In this document: positions 37,843 through 45,299 of the stretch, one piece after another
Layout of the letters: every line of letters begins with the position of its first letter
Position numbering within the stretch: the first letter of the stretch is position 1
Source: Phreatobacter sp.
Lineage (GTDB): Bacteria > Pseudomonadota > Alphaproteobacteria > Rhizobiales > Phreatobacteraceae
Direction of reading: 5' to 3'
DNA: 64,000 nucleotides
NCBI RefSeq assembly: GCF_016793595.1
Contig: NZ_JAEULY010000029.1
Location: 62,001 to 126,000, forward strand
Position numbers and translations under genes: made by a program
The notes under the pieces: generated by a model
What the model saw: only the letters and a program-made list of their open reading frames with translations
Told to the model about the DNA's origin: nothing
Database searches by the model: none

Positions 37843-38190
37843 TCAGGCGATCGACGCCCGCTCCGGGCTGCGCGTATTACAGAGAATATCGACCGGTGCG
37901 CCGACGCCGTAGGGGCCGGTGAGCAGGCCCCGGACGCGCCTTGCATCCGGATGGCTCTCGCGTGCGACCGGCAGGTCGAGCGCCACCTGTTCCATGCCGC
38001 CAATGACATAGGCGACGGAGAGAACCGGGAAATACTGCGTGACCGACCCGGTGTCGTTCTCGCCGAGCCGCGCGGCGACGATCCGCGCCTCGATCCTGGT
38101 CCAGCCCGGCCGCCGCGCGGCGCGAACCAGCAGGACGACCGGAACCGCCAGCAGCAGGACAGGAAGGAGGATGAAAGCGAGCTCGGTCAT
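37843..38190 (-). CDS. DUF3592-like small membrane protein
   Basis: A 115-residue protein. The ATG at 38190 follows a good AAGGAG. One transmembrane helix (ELAFILLPVLLLAVPVVLLV) is followed by a soluble domain with WTRIEARIVAARL and the end GAPVDILCNTRSPERASI, in which VDILCNTRSPERAS-like blocks recall the V-x-V-x-Y-xP pattern of DUF3592. The family call is tentative. It is divergent from the gene at 38251 across a palindromic AT-rich control region. Confidence 0.65.
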   Translation of the reverse strand: MTELAFILLPVLLLAVPVVLLVRAARRPGWTRIEARIVAARLGENDTGSVTQYFPVLSVAYVIGGMEQVALDLPVARESHPDARRVRGLLTGPYGVGAPVDILCNTRSPERASIA

Positions 38191-38210
38191 GGCTCCTTGT
38201 CACACTTATA

Positions 38211-38225
38211 ATGCTCAGTGAGCAT
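38211..38225. promoter_or_regulatory. Palindromic operator-like site in a divergent promoter
   Basis: ATGCTCA-G-TGAGCAT is a perfect 7-bp inverted repeat with a one-base spacer. It lies in the only AT-rich stretch (about 38203-38235, with TATAAT-like strings at 38207 and 38228) between two divergent membrane-protein genes, so it is a natural place for a dimeric regulator to control both. Confidence 0.6.
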
Positions 38226-38250
38226 AATATAATATGCCGGCGCTGCAACA

Positions 38251-38772
38251 ATGAAGGGAGGCGGCGAAGGACCGGACCTTGTTCGGCAACCGGATGGCGG
38301 CAGGATTCTCGCCTGCATCCTCGCGGGTTTCGCGCTGGCGGCGGCGATCGCCGTCCTGAAGGAGGGCGGGCGCAATCTCGGCATGGTCTTCGGGATCATG
38401 GGCAGGCTGGTCGCCTTCTGCTTCCTGCTGCTCTGGCTGGTGACGAGCCTCGCCATGAAGCGCCAGATCGCCGAACTGACGCGGAGCGGCGACGTGCTGC
38501 TGGCCGAAATGGTCCACATGTTCGGACGCGGCAGGCGCGTCGAAATCCCCGTGTCGTCGGCCGGCAACTCGCGGGGATGGGCCTCGCCGCTCGCTAGCGC
38601 GCCGCCCGGGAACTCGCATCGCCGGCAAACCGGGAGGCCCCTGTGGCGGCGTGCCGCCGGCATTCGCATCGGGCTGATCGCCGCTCGGAGGGGGCCGGTG
38701 TTGCCTGCCCGGCACTCGGGCCGGGCCATCGTTAACGATATATTAACGTCGCACTTGAGCCGGAAAGATTAA
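38251..38772 (+). CDS. Hypothetical membrane protein
   Basis: A 173-residue open frame starting ATGAAGGGAGGC. The first half looks real: two transmembrane helices (ILACILAGFALAAAIAVL and LVAFCFLLLWLVTSLAM) and a short charged linker. The second half is low-complexity, Arg/Pro/Gly-rich, and its last codons run through an AT-rich CtrA-box region, so the true product may end earlier or the frame may be shifted. I do not recognise the family. Confidence 0.5.
   Translation: MKGGGEGPDLVRQPDGGRILACILAGFALAAAIAVLKEGGRNLGMVFGIMGRLVAFCFLLLWLVTSLAMKRQIAELTRSGDVLLAEMVHMFGRGRRVEIPVSSAGNSRGWASPLASAPPGNSHRRQTGRPLWRRAAGIRIGLIAARRGPVLPARHSGRAIVNDILTSHLSRKD
38732..38747 (+). promoter_or_regulatory. CtrA-type box (perfect TTAA-N7-TTAAC)
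   Basis: TTAA at 38732-38735, seven bases, TTAAC at 38743-38747: an exact match to the alphaproteobacterial CtrA consensus. It lies about 85 bases upstream of the BTLCP start codon, within the 3' end of the preceding frame. Confidence 0.65.
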
Positions 38773-38784
38773 CAGGAGATTAAT
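38769..38784 (+). promoter_or_regulatory. Second CtrA-type box (TTAA-N7-TTAA)
   Basis: TTAA at 38769-38772, seven bases, TTAAT at 38780-38784. It lies 37 bases downstream of the perfect box and 47 bases before the BTLCP start codon. Two boxes in tandem are less likely by chance in DNA this GC-rich. Confidence 0.5.
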
Positions 38785-38831
38785 GACCCCGGGTCGCAGG
38801 GCAGTCATCGTTGGTTCAGGGGTTTTCACCC

Positions 38832-39479
38832 ATGCGTCGCTTTGCGTCCTGGTTTTTTGTGTGCGCTGTCGCCGCGGTTTCGGGCGGATTGTCGGTCGAG
38901 GCTTCCGCCCAGCAGGCGGGCCGCCGGCCGGTCTCGCTGCCTGCGGGCGCCATTTCCACCCCGCCCATCGGCTGGGTGCAGTTCTGCTCGGAAAACCCGG
39001 CCGATTGCGCGCAGCGCTCCGCGTCGGCGCGCAGCCTGACGCTGACCTCCGCCGCTTTCGCCCAGCTCGCCCGCGTCAATCTGGCGGTGAACCGCGAGAT
39101 CGCGCAGGTCTCCGATCAGGAGAATTTCGGCGTCGAGGAATACTGGACCTATCCCGTTGACGGGAAAGGCGACTGCGAGGACCTGGTGCTGGAGAAGAAG
39201 CGCCGCCTCATCGCCCTCGGCGTGCCGCGCGAGGCGCTGCTGATCACCGTGGTGCGCGATCTTGCCGGCGACGGCCACGCCATCCTCACCGTCGTCACCG
39301 ACCGCGGCGACTACGTGCTCGACAATTTCACCAACGAGGTGAAGCTCTGGCACGAGACCGGCTACCGCTTCATCAAGCGCCAGGCGCAGACCGACCCGAA
39401 CCAGTGGGTCTCGCTGAACGGCGGCGGCGCCGGCCCGGCTCTTGTCGCCAACCCCGCCCAGCAGCCCGTTCGCCGCTGA
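38832..39479 (+). CDS. Transglutaminase-like cysteine peptidase (BTLCP)
   Basis: A 215-residue exported protein of the bacterial transglutaminase-like cysteine proteinase family (DUF920). A signal peptide (FASWFFVCAVAAVSGG, cleavage near ASA) precedes the domain. The catalytic cysteine is in GKGDCEDLVLEKKR, the histidine in GDGHAILTV and the aspartate in YVLDNFTNEV. It probably cleaves or cross-links an envelope protein, as LapG does for large adhesins, but no adhesin or LapD partner is in the window. It has two CtrA-type boxes upstream and a strong terminator downstream. The ATG at 38832 fits the signal peptide. Confidence 0.9.
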   Translation: MRRFASWFFVCAVAAVSGGLSVEASAQQAGRRPVSLPAGAISTPPIGWVQFCSENPADCAQRSASARSLTLTSAAFAQLARVNLAVNREIAQVSDQENFGVEEYWTYPVDGKGDCEDLVLEKKRRLIALGVPREALLITVVRDLAGDGHAILTVVTDRGDYVLDNFTNEVKLWHETGYRFIKRQAQTDPNQWVSLNGGGAGPALVANPAQQPVRR

Positions 39480-39522
39480 TCGATCGGAACGTCTCCCTGT
39501 TGTCGCAGGCAGGTCGAGACCG

Positions 39523-39563
39523 AAGGCCGGAGCGGGTCGCAGCGCTCCGGCCTTTCGCTTTTC
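39523..39563 (+). terminator. Rho-independent terminator of the BTLCP gene
   Basis: A perfect 12-bp stem, AAGGCCGGAGCG (39523-39534) with CGCTCCGGCCTT (39543-39554), an 8-base loop and a following TCGCTTTTC tail. It is placed 44 bases after the stop codon. Confidence 0.9.
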
Positions 39564-39589
39564 AGCCCGCCGTGGCTTAAGCTCCCGCG

Positions 39590-40438
39590 ATGACCGCACT
39601 CATGGACAGGGACGCTCTGGAGGCCTTGCTCGCCTTCTACCGGGATGCCGGCGTCGATGCCGCCATCGACGAGCAGGCGACCGACTGGCTGGCGAAGGGC
39701 GAAGCGGAGATCGAGGCCCGGGAAGAGGCTCGCCCGGCGGCCCGTCCCGCGACCCGCGCGCCCGACGGAGAGCGGCCGTCCGCGCCCGTCGTGCAGCGGC
39801 CGCAGCCCGTCAGCGCCGCCGGGGCGCCGCCCGCGCCCGAATCCGCCGTCGTTTCCGCCCGCGAGGCGGCCCGTTCGGCCGGCGACCTCGACCAGCTGCG
39901 GGCGGTGCTTGAAGGGTTCGATGGTTGCGCCCTGAAGGCGACCGCCTCCCGCACCGTCTTCGAGGACGGCGCACGCGACGCGCGGATCATGTTCGTCGGC
40001 GAGGCGCCCGGCCGCGACGAGGATGTCGAGGGCAAGCCCTTCGTCGGCCGGTCCGGTCAGCTGCTGGACCGGATGCTGGCCTCGATCGGCCTCGACCGGC
40101 GGGCCAATGCCTACATTGCCAACATCATTCCGTGGCGGCCTCCGGGAAACCGCACGCCGACGCCGCAGGAGATTGCGATCTGCGAGCCGTTCATCCGTCG
40201 CCAGATCGAATTGAAGGCGCCGGAGCTGCTGGTCTGCGTCGGCGCGCCCTCCACCGAGACGTTGCTGGGCCTAAAGGGCATCATGAAATCGCGCGGCCGG
40301 CTCATGCCCTTTCAGGCCGGCGGCCGCGAGATACGCGCCATCGCCACCCTCCACCCGGCTTATCTCCTGCGCAGCCCGATCGCCAAGCGGCTCGCCTGGC
40401 GGGACATGCTGACGATCCGGCAGACGCTGGGACTCTAG
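39590..40438 (+). CDS. Family 4 uracil-DNA glycosylase
   Basis: A 282-residue DNA repair enzyme. The first 100 residues are a variable, Ala/Pro/Arg-rich extension. The catalytic part (about 105-282) has GCALKATASRTVFEDG, the uracil-site motif FVGEAPGRDEDVEGKPFVG, GQLLDRMLASIGL, NIIPWRPPGNRTPT and ATLHPAYLLR, as in the Fe-S-containing family 4. It removes uracil arising from cytosine deamination, a sensible function in such GC-rich DNA. It is convergent with rnhB, 11 bases apart. Confidence 0.93.
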   Translation: MTALMDRDALEALLAFYRDAGVDAAIDEQATDWLAKGEAEIEAREEARPAARPATRAPDGERPSAPVVQRPQPVSAAGAPPAPESAVVSAREAARSAGDLDQLRAVLEGFDGCALKATASRTVFEDGARDARIMFVGEAPGRDEDVEGKPFVGRSGQLLDRMLASIGLDRRANAYIANIIPWRPPGNRTPTPQEIAICEPFIRRQIELKAPELLVCVGAPSTETLLGLKGIMKSRGRLMPFQAGGREIRAIATLHPAYLLRSPIAKRLAWRDMLTIRQTLGL

Positions 40439-40449
40439 CCGCGCGGCGC

Positions 40450-41067
40450 TCAGCGCTTCTTCAGGCTGCCGAAGGTCATCCGATGATGGACACAGGCGCC
40501 GTGAGCCGCGATGGCCGCGCGATGCGCCTTCGTGCCGTAGCCCTTGTGGATCGCGAAGCCATAGGCCGGATGCGCCGCATCGACATGGCGCATCAGCCGG
40601 TCGCGGTGGACCTTGGCGATGATCGAGGCCGCGGCGATGGACAGAACCAGCGCGTCGCCGTCGATGATCGCCTCGCCGGTGACGCCGAGCGGCAGGGGCG
40701 GAAGGTCGCGGCCGTCCACGAGGACATGGCGCGCGGGGACCGCGAGGCCGGCGACCGCAGCCGCCATGGCGTGGAGCGTCGCCTTGCGGATGTCGGTCGC
40801 GTCGATCCGGGCAGGGGAGGCGGAGGCGACGGCGACGGCGAGCGCGGTCGCCATGACCGCCTCGTAGAGGGCTTCGCGGCGTGCCTCGTCCAGCACCTTG
40901 GAATCGGCAAGACCCGGCGGCACCGCGTCGGGGTCGAGGATCACCGCCGCCGCGACCACCGGCCCGGCGAGCGGGCCGCGCCCCGCCTCGTCGACGCCGG
41001 CGACGGGCGCGAAGCCTTGCGCGAGGGCGCGGCGTTCGAGGGTGAAGGTCGGAACGGGAGCGGTCAT
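40450..41067 (-). CDS. rnhB: Ribonuclease HII
   Basis: A 205-residue enzyme that cuts RNA in RNA-DNA hybrids and single ribonucleotides. The acidic catalytic residues are in GVDEAGRGPLAGP and in the VLVDGRDLP region, with DSKVL and AASIIAKVHRDRLM blocks intact. The ATG at 41067 was chosen; a TTG at 41085 is possible. In several Alphaproteobacteria, as I recall, rnhB sits beside the cell-cycle methylase gene ccrM; here its downstream neighbour is the convergent uracil-DNA glycosylase and ccrM is absent. Confidence 0.95.
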   Translation of the reverse strand: MTAPVPTFTLERRALAQGFAPVAGVDEAGRGPLAGPVVAAAVILDPDAVPPGLADSKVLDEARREALYEAVMATALAVAVASASPARIDATDIRKATLHAMAAAVAGLAVPARHVLVDGRDLPPLPLGVTGEAIIDGDALVLSIAAASIIAKVHRDRLMRHVDAAHPAYGFAIHKGYGTKAHRAAIAAHGACVHHRMTFGSLKKR

Positions 41068-41140
41068 GAACGCGGTTTCGCCCAACCGGCCCCGGGGAGC
41101 AAGCCGCGCGTTGCCAAGCCGTGCCGCGGCTTGCCGTTCC

Positions 41141-41249
41141 GATTCAGATTCAGGGGTGAAACCCGAATCGCATCAGCGGCTTGTGGTGGGCGGCTGATGA
41201 TTTGAATCCGGCTGCTACATTCCGATTCAACTGCCTCAGGGATCGATTC
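41141..41249. promoter_or_regulatory. Cluster of six GANTC (CcrM methylation) sites upstream of rnhB
   Basis: GANTC occurs at 41141, 41147, 41165, 41204, 41224 and 41245, six sites in 109 bases, where under one would be expected at this composition. It lies in the 400-base gap between the VOC gene stop (41469) and the rnhB start. No other gene is seen in this gap. Confidence 0.6.
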
Positions 41250-41468
41250 AGGAGATCCCGCCAAACCGCCGGGTTGCAAGCTGCGGCGATATCGATGCGG
41301 CAGAGGGACCGCCTCGGCCCGGCTCCGCGATCCGGTCAGCCGCTGGCGGGCCAGGGGGATGGCCTTACGTTCCACGGGCGCGCCGGGTGGCTTGCTAGCG
41401 TCCGGGTCTGACCAGAGGCTTAACGGCCGGGCCTCTCACCCGCTCCGCGTCTCTGCCACCGTTCGAAC

Positions 41469-41915
41469 CTACCCGGGCAGATCGATGCCGCCGTCATCCC
41501 GGAGGGGAAAGAAGGGGTTCCAGGCGAGTTCCAGCGGATGGCCGTCCGGGTCCGCGACATAGCCGGAATAGCCACCCCAGAACACGTCCTGCGGCGGCTT
41601 GAGGGGGGCGGCGCCAGCGGCTAGCGCCTGCCGGAACGCCGTGTCGACGGCCGCCTTCGAGGGCAGATTGCGGGCGATGGTGATGCCGCCGAAAGGGCCG
41701 CGCGGCGCGTCGGAAAGGTTCGCGTCATGGGCAAGCTCGGCGCGGCCGAACAGGGCCAGCACCACGCCGCCTGCCTTCAGGAAGGTGACCTGCTCATTGC
41801 TCTGCGAGGCCGAGCGGATGAAGCCGAGCGCCTCGTAGAAGGCTGTCGCGCGGGCAAGATCGGCGACGCCGAGGGTGATCAGCGCGATGGCGGCGGGTGT
41901 CAGGGCTTCGGTCAT
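41469..41915 (-). CDS. VOC family (glyoxalase/bleomycin-resistance fold) protein
   Basis: A 148-residue single-domain VOC protein: IALITLGVADLARATAFYEALGF at the start and YVADPDGHPLELAWNPFFPL at the end, with a likely metal-ligand glutamate in the LELAWNP block. Substrate unknown; members include glyoxalases, dioxygenases and antibiotic-binding proteins. It lies 30 bases downstream of the PA0069-type radical SAM gene on the same strand, probably one transcript. Confidence 0.85.
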   Translation of the reverse strand: MTEALTPAAIALITLGVADLARATAFYEALGFIRSASQSNEQVTFLKAGGVVLALFGRAELAHDANLSDAPRGPFGGITIARNLPSKAAVDTAFRQALAAGAAPLKPPQDVFWGGYSGYVADPDGHPLELAWNPFFPLRDDGGIDLPG

Positions 41916-41944
41916 GTGCGCGTCCTTGTCCTCGTCCCCGCTTC

Positions 41945-43153
41945 CTAGAACAGGCTGAGCTGTTCGGCGGCGGCGGGCCCCTTGCGCGGCGGCGGGGTGA
42001 AATGTTCGGTGGCGAGCCTCAGCGTGCGCTTGTTGAAGCCCAGCCTGTTGCGCGCCACCTCGAAACGGCGGCCGATCATCCAGGCGAAGGGCCCGGTTCC
42101 CTTCTGCCGCATGAAGAAGGTCGAATCATAATCCTTGCCGCCGCGCGTTCCCTGCACCAGCGAGAGGACGTGACGGGCGGCATCCGGCCGGTTCGCGACC
42201 AGCCATTCCCGGAACAGGTCGCGGATTTCCAGCGGCAGGCGGAGGAGCACATAGCCTGCCTCCCGCGCGCCCATGTGCCAGCAGGCGTCGAGGATGCGCT
42301 CGATCTCGGCGTCGTTCACAGCCGGAATGATCGGCGCGACCAGCACGGCGGTCGGGATGCCGGCCTCCGACAGCATGCGGATCGCTTCCAGCCGCTTCGG
42401 CGGCGTCGAGGCGCGCGGCTCCAGCGAGCGCGCCAGCTTGCGGTCGAGCGTGGTCACCGAGATCGCCACCTTGGCGAGCCCCTTCTTCGCCATGCGCGAG
42501 AGGACGTCGATATCCCGGGTGACGAGGTGGTTCTTGGTGACGATGCCGACGGGATGGTTGGCCTTCTCCAGCACTTCGAGGATGCGCCGCGTCAGCATCC
42601 AGGTCTTCTCGATCGGCTGATAGGGGTCGGTATTGGTGCCGATGGCGATGGTGCGCGGCTGGTAGGCGGGGTCGGCGAGCTCCTTTTCCAGAAGGTCCGG
42701 GGCATTTGGCTTGGCGAACAGCCGGGTCTCGAAATCGAGGCCGGGGGAGAGGCCCATATAGGCGTGGGTCGGCCGCGCGAAGCAGTAGGCGCAGCCGTGC
42801 TCGCAGCCGCGATAGGGGTTGATCGACCTGTCGAAGGACAGGTCCGGCGAATCGTTGCGGGTGATGATCCGGCGCGCCTTCTCCTCGGTGACGGTGGTGG
42901 CGAGCTCGGGCAGCTCGTCGATCGTGCCCCAGCCGTCATCGACGGCCTCGCGGCTCTGTTTCTCGTAGCGGCCGGAAGCGTTGGTCAGCGCGCCGCGCCC
43001 GCGGCGGCGGTCCTCGCCGACGCCAGGGCCCGACGACAGGTCCAGCGCCCGGGCCGTGCGCGTACCGAACAGACGGGCGGCGGCGGCCTCCATGCCTCCG
43101 GCGTTCAGCCGTTCGGTGAGATCGATGTCCTTCCGGGAGAGGGGGGGTGCCAT
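41945..43153 (-). CDS. PA0069 family radical SAM protein (SplB-like)
   Basis: A 402-residue radical SAM protein. The 4Fe-4S cluster motif is YRGCEHGCAYCFARPTHAY, preceded by RIITRNDSPDLSFDRSINPY, and followed by IGTNTDPYQPIEK and TKNHLVTRDIDVL, the pattern of the Rv2578c/PA0069 group related to spore photoproduct lyase. The reaction is unknown. The gene has LexA-like direct-repeat half sites 37-75 bases upstream of its start, which fits a role in DNA damage; that is inference. Confidence 0.92.
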   Translation of the reverse strand: MAPPLSRKDIDLTERLNAGGMEAAAARLFGTRTARALDLSSGPGVGEDRRRGRGALTNASGRYEKQSREAVDDGWGTIDELPELATTVTEEKARRIITRNDSPDLSFDRSINPYRGCEHGCAYCFARPTHAYMGLSPGLDFETRLFAKPNAPDLLEKELADPAYQPRTIAIGTNTDPYQPIEKTWMLTRRILEVLEKANHPVGIVTKNHLVTRDIDVLSRMAKKGLAKVAISVTTLDRKLARSLEPRASTPPKRLEAIRMLSEAGIPTAVLVAPIIPAVNDAEIERILDACWHMGAREAGYVLLRLPLEIRDLFREWLVANRPDAARHVLSLVQGTRGGKDYDSTFFMRQKGTGPFAWMIGRRFEVARNRLGFNKRTLRLATEHFTPPPRKGPAAAEQLSLF

Positions 43154-43178
43154 GGCGAAATGTGTATCATTGGCACTG

Positions 43179-43204
43179 GATCAAAACAAGAACAAAAACG
43201 GATC
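43179..43204 (-). promoter_or_regulatory. LexA-like direct half sites with 11-bp period
   Basis: GATC (43179-43182), GAAC (43190-43193) and GATC (43201-43204) are each separated by seven bases. The alphaproteobacterial LexA box is GTTC-N7-GTTC (GAAC-N7-GAAC on the other strand), so each pair here is one mismatch from consensus. The site lies just upstream of the radical SAM gene. Confidence 0.4.
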
Positions 43205-43282
43205 ATAGGAGAACATTCCGTGTGACGCTCCCTCCTGCGTGTGGGCGGCAGCGCTACCCCTTGAATCTAAAACGATAACGGC

Positions 43283-43298
43283 ATAAAGATATCTTTAT
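43283..43298. promoter_or_regulatory. Perfect 16-bp palindrome, probable ArsR/SahR-type operator
   Basis: ATAAAGATATCTTTAT is its own reverse complement. It sits 7 bases before the start codon of the ArsR-methyltransferase gene and overlaps where the -10 element should be (TTGAAT at 43261 could be the -35). The position indicates autoregulation of the arsR-metF-metH operon. The symmetry and sequence resemble operators of the SahR group of methionine-cycle regulators. Confidence 0.75.
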
Positions 43299-43304
43299 AT
43301 GTGA

Positions 43305-44348
43305 GTGAGGCCCGTGGCGACGCTATCCCCGAGGATTTCCAAGGCGCACGATTTCGACGATGCCGTGGCGGTGCTGCGGGCGGTCGGCGAACCGACGCGC
43401 CTGCGTCTTCTGGCGCTGACGGCGGAAGCGGAGCTCACCGTCACCGATATGGTCGACATCCTCGGCCAGAGCCAGCCCCGCATCTCGCGCCATCTGAAAC
43501 TGCTGCTGGAGGCCGGGCTCGTCGAGCGGGTCAAGGAGGGCTCCTGGGCCTTCTTCCGGGCGGCGGGCGAGGGTGCCGGCGTCAGGGCTGTCGCGGCGCT
43601 GGTGGCGCTGGTCGACCACTCCGATCCGATCCTCGCCAGCGACCGCGACCGGCTCGCCGAGGTGCGCGCCAAGCGCTCGGAGGAGGCGCAGGCCTTCTTC
43701 CGCCGCCATGCCGCCGACTGGGACCGCCTGCGCGCGCTGCATGTCGCGGAGGAGCGGGTCGAGAAGGCGGTCAGGGATGCTCTTGCCGGCCGTCCGGTGC
43801 GCTCGCTCCTCGATCTCGGCACGGGTACGGGGCGGATGCTCGAACTGTTCGCGCCGGAGATCGAGCGCGGGCTCGGCATCGACGCCAATCCGGAAATGCT
43901 GACGCTGGCGCGCGCGGCGCTCGACCGCGCCGGCATCCGCCATTGTTCCGTGCGCACCGGCGACATCTATTCGCTGGCCTTGCCGCGCGATGCCTATGAC
44001 GCTGTCATCATCCATCAGGTGCTGCACTTCCTCGACGATGGCGCGCGCGCCATCCGCGAGGCGGCCCGGGTGCTGCGCCCCGGCGGCCGTCTGGTCGTGG
44101 TCGATTTCGCGCCGCACGAGCAGGAATTCCTGCGCGAGGCGCAGGCGCACCGCCGCCTCGGCTTTTCCCGCGACGTGATCGAGGGCTGGATGGAGGCCGC
44201 CGGCCTCGAGCCCGTCCGCTTCCAGAACCTGGAACCCGACAGCCGTCGCGACGGCGATCTCACCGTTTCCATCTGGGTCGGCCGCGACCCGCGCATCATC
44301 ACCGATCTTCCGGTCCAGCCGGATGTGTCAGCCGTCGAGGTTGCCTGA
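43305..44348 (+). CDS. ArsR-family regulator fused to a SAM-dependent methyltransferase domain
   Basis: A 347-residue fusion. Residues about 15-90 are an ArsR winged helix (LRAVGEPTRLRLLALTAEA, DILGQSQPRISRHLKLL) without the cysteine metal site of ArsR/SmtB. Residues about 150-300 are a class I methyltransferase fold with SLLDLGTGTGRMLELFAP and the DAVIIHQVLHFLDDGARAIREAARVLRPGG block. Next to metF and metH, it is likely to sense SAM or S-adenosylhomocysteine through the second domain and control the operon. GTG at 43305 is used; GTG at 43314 is an alternative with GAG upstream. TGATG overlap with metF. Confidence 0.9.
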   Translation: MRPVATLSPRISKAHDFDDAVAVLRAVGEPTRLRLLALTAEAELTVTDMVDILGQSQPRISRHLKLLLEAGLVERVKEGSWAFFRAAGEGAGVRAVAALVALVDHSDPILASDRDRLAEVRAKRSEEAQAFFRRHAADWDRLRALHVAEERVEKAVRDALAGRPVRSLLDLGTGTGRMLELFAPEIERGLGIDANPEMLTLARAALDRAGIRHCSVRTGDIYSLALPRDAYDAVIIHQVLHFLDDGARAIREAARVLRPGGRLVVVDFAPHEQEFLREAQAHRRLGFSRDVIEGWMEAAGLEPVRFQNLEPDSRRDGDLTVSIWVGRDPRIITDLPVQPDVSAVEVA

Positions 44349-45262
44349 TGTCCTCCTCCTACAAGCCCAGCCGCTATGTCTCGCGGTCGCGCCTCAAGGT
44401 GTCGTTCGAGTTCTTCCCGCCCAAGACGGAGGAGATGGAGGCGACGCTGTGGGACTCGATCGAGCGCCTGGCGCCGCTCAATCCGGCCTTCGTCTCGGTG
44501 ACCTACGGCGCCGGCGGCTCGACCCGCGAGCGCACCCATTCGACGGTTGCCCGCATCATCAAGGAAACCAGCCTGAAACCGGCCGCGCATCTCACCTGCG
44601 TCGCAGCGACGAAGGAGCAGGTCGACGAGGTGATCCGCGACTACTGGGCGGCGGGCGTGCGCCATATCGTGGCGCTGCGCGGCGATCCGGTCGGCGGCGT
44701 CGGCACGAGATACGAGAGCCATCCCGGCGGCTATGAGGGTTCGCCGGAGCTGGTCGCGGGCATCAAGGCCATCGGCGATTTCGAGGTGTCGGTCTCGGCC
44801 TATCCGGAAAAGCATCCGGAGAGCGGTTCCATCGACACCGATATCGAGATGCTGAAGCGCAAGGTCGATGCGGGCGCGACGCGCGCCATCACCCAATTTT
44901 TCTTCGATAACGACGTCTACCTGCGCTATCTCGACCGGGCCCGCGATGCCGGCATCACCATCCCGATCGTGCCGGGCATCGTGCCGGTGCAGAATTTCAA
45001 GCAGACGGCGGGCTTCGCGGCGCGCACGGGCGCGAGCGTGCCCGACTGGCTCGCCCGCCGCTTCGAGGGGCTGGAGAACGACCCGGCGACGCGCAAGCTG
45101 ATCGCGGCGGCGGTCGCGGCCGAGCAGGCGCTCGATCTCGTCGATCGCGGCGTCACCGATTTCCACTTCTACACGATGAACCGCGCCGACCTCGTCTACG
45201 CCATCTGCCATCTGCTCGGCATGCGCCCGCAGGAGGCCGGCGTCAGCGCGGTTGCGGCCTGA
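44348..45262 (+). CDS. metF: 5,10-methylenetetrahydrofolate reductase
   Basis: A 304-residue flavoprotein making 5-methyl-THF for methionine synthase. VSFEFFPPKTEEMEATLW, VSVTYGAGGSTRERT, VALRGDPVGG and AITQFFFDNDVYLRYLDRAR are canonical MetF blocks. The ATG overlaps the regulator stop (TGATG), so it is translationally coupled, and the first metH module follows 37 bases on. Length normal. Confidence 0.96.
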   Translation: MSSSYKPSRYVSRSRLKVSFEFFPPKTEEMEATLWDSIERLAPLNPAFVSVTYGAGGSTRERTHSTVARIIKETSLKPAAHLTCVAATKEQVDEVIRDYWAAGVRHIVALRGDPVGGVGTRYESHPGGYEGSPELVAGIKAIGDFEVSVSAYPEKHPESGSIDTDIEMLKRKVDAGATRAITQFFFDNDVYLRYLDRARDAGITIPIVPGIVPVQNFKQTAGFAARTGASVPDWLARRFEGLENDPATRKLIAAAVAAEQALDLVDRGVTDFHFYTMNRADLVYAICHLLGMRPQEAGVSAVAA

Positions 45263-45299
45263 TGATTCACGATTCCCTTCGTTCCGGAGGACATGCCCG

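Noticed and set aside
38197..38212. TTGTCA and TATAAT as a -35/-10 pair
   Set aside because: The two hexamers are only four bases apart, so they cannot form one sigma-70 promoter.
38187..38729. Minus-strand frame of 180 codons opposite the 38251 membrane gene
   Set aside because: Ser/Pro/Arg-rich without helices or a ribosome binding site, while the plus frame has two clear transmembrane helices.
41455..41475. GTTCGAACC, like a tRNA T-loop
   Set aside because: The flanking bases do not form a T-stem, and no acceptor, D or anticodon arm can be built around it on either strand.
43154..43305. Possible SAM or cobalamin riboswitch before the metF/metH operon
   Set aside because: No riboswitch core or B12-box is visible; the region is explained by the LexA-like half sites and the ArsR operator.
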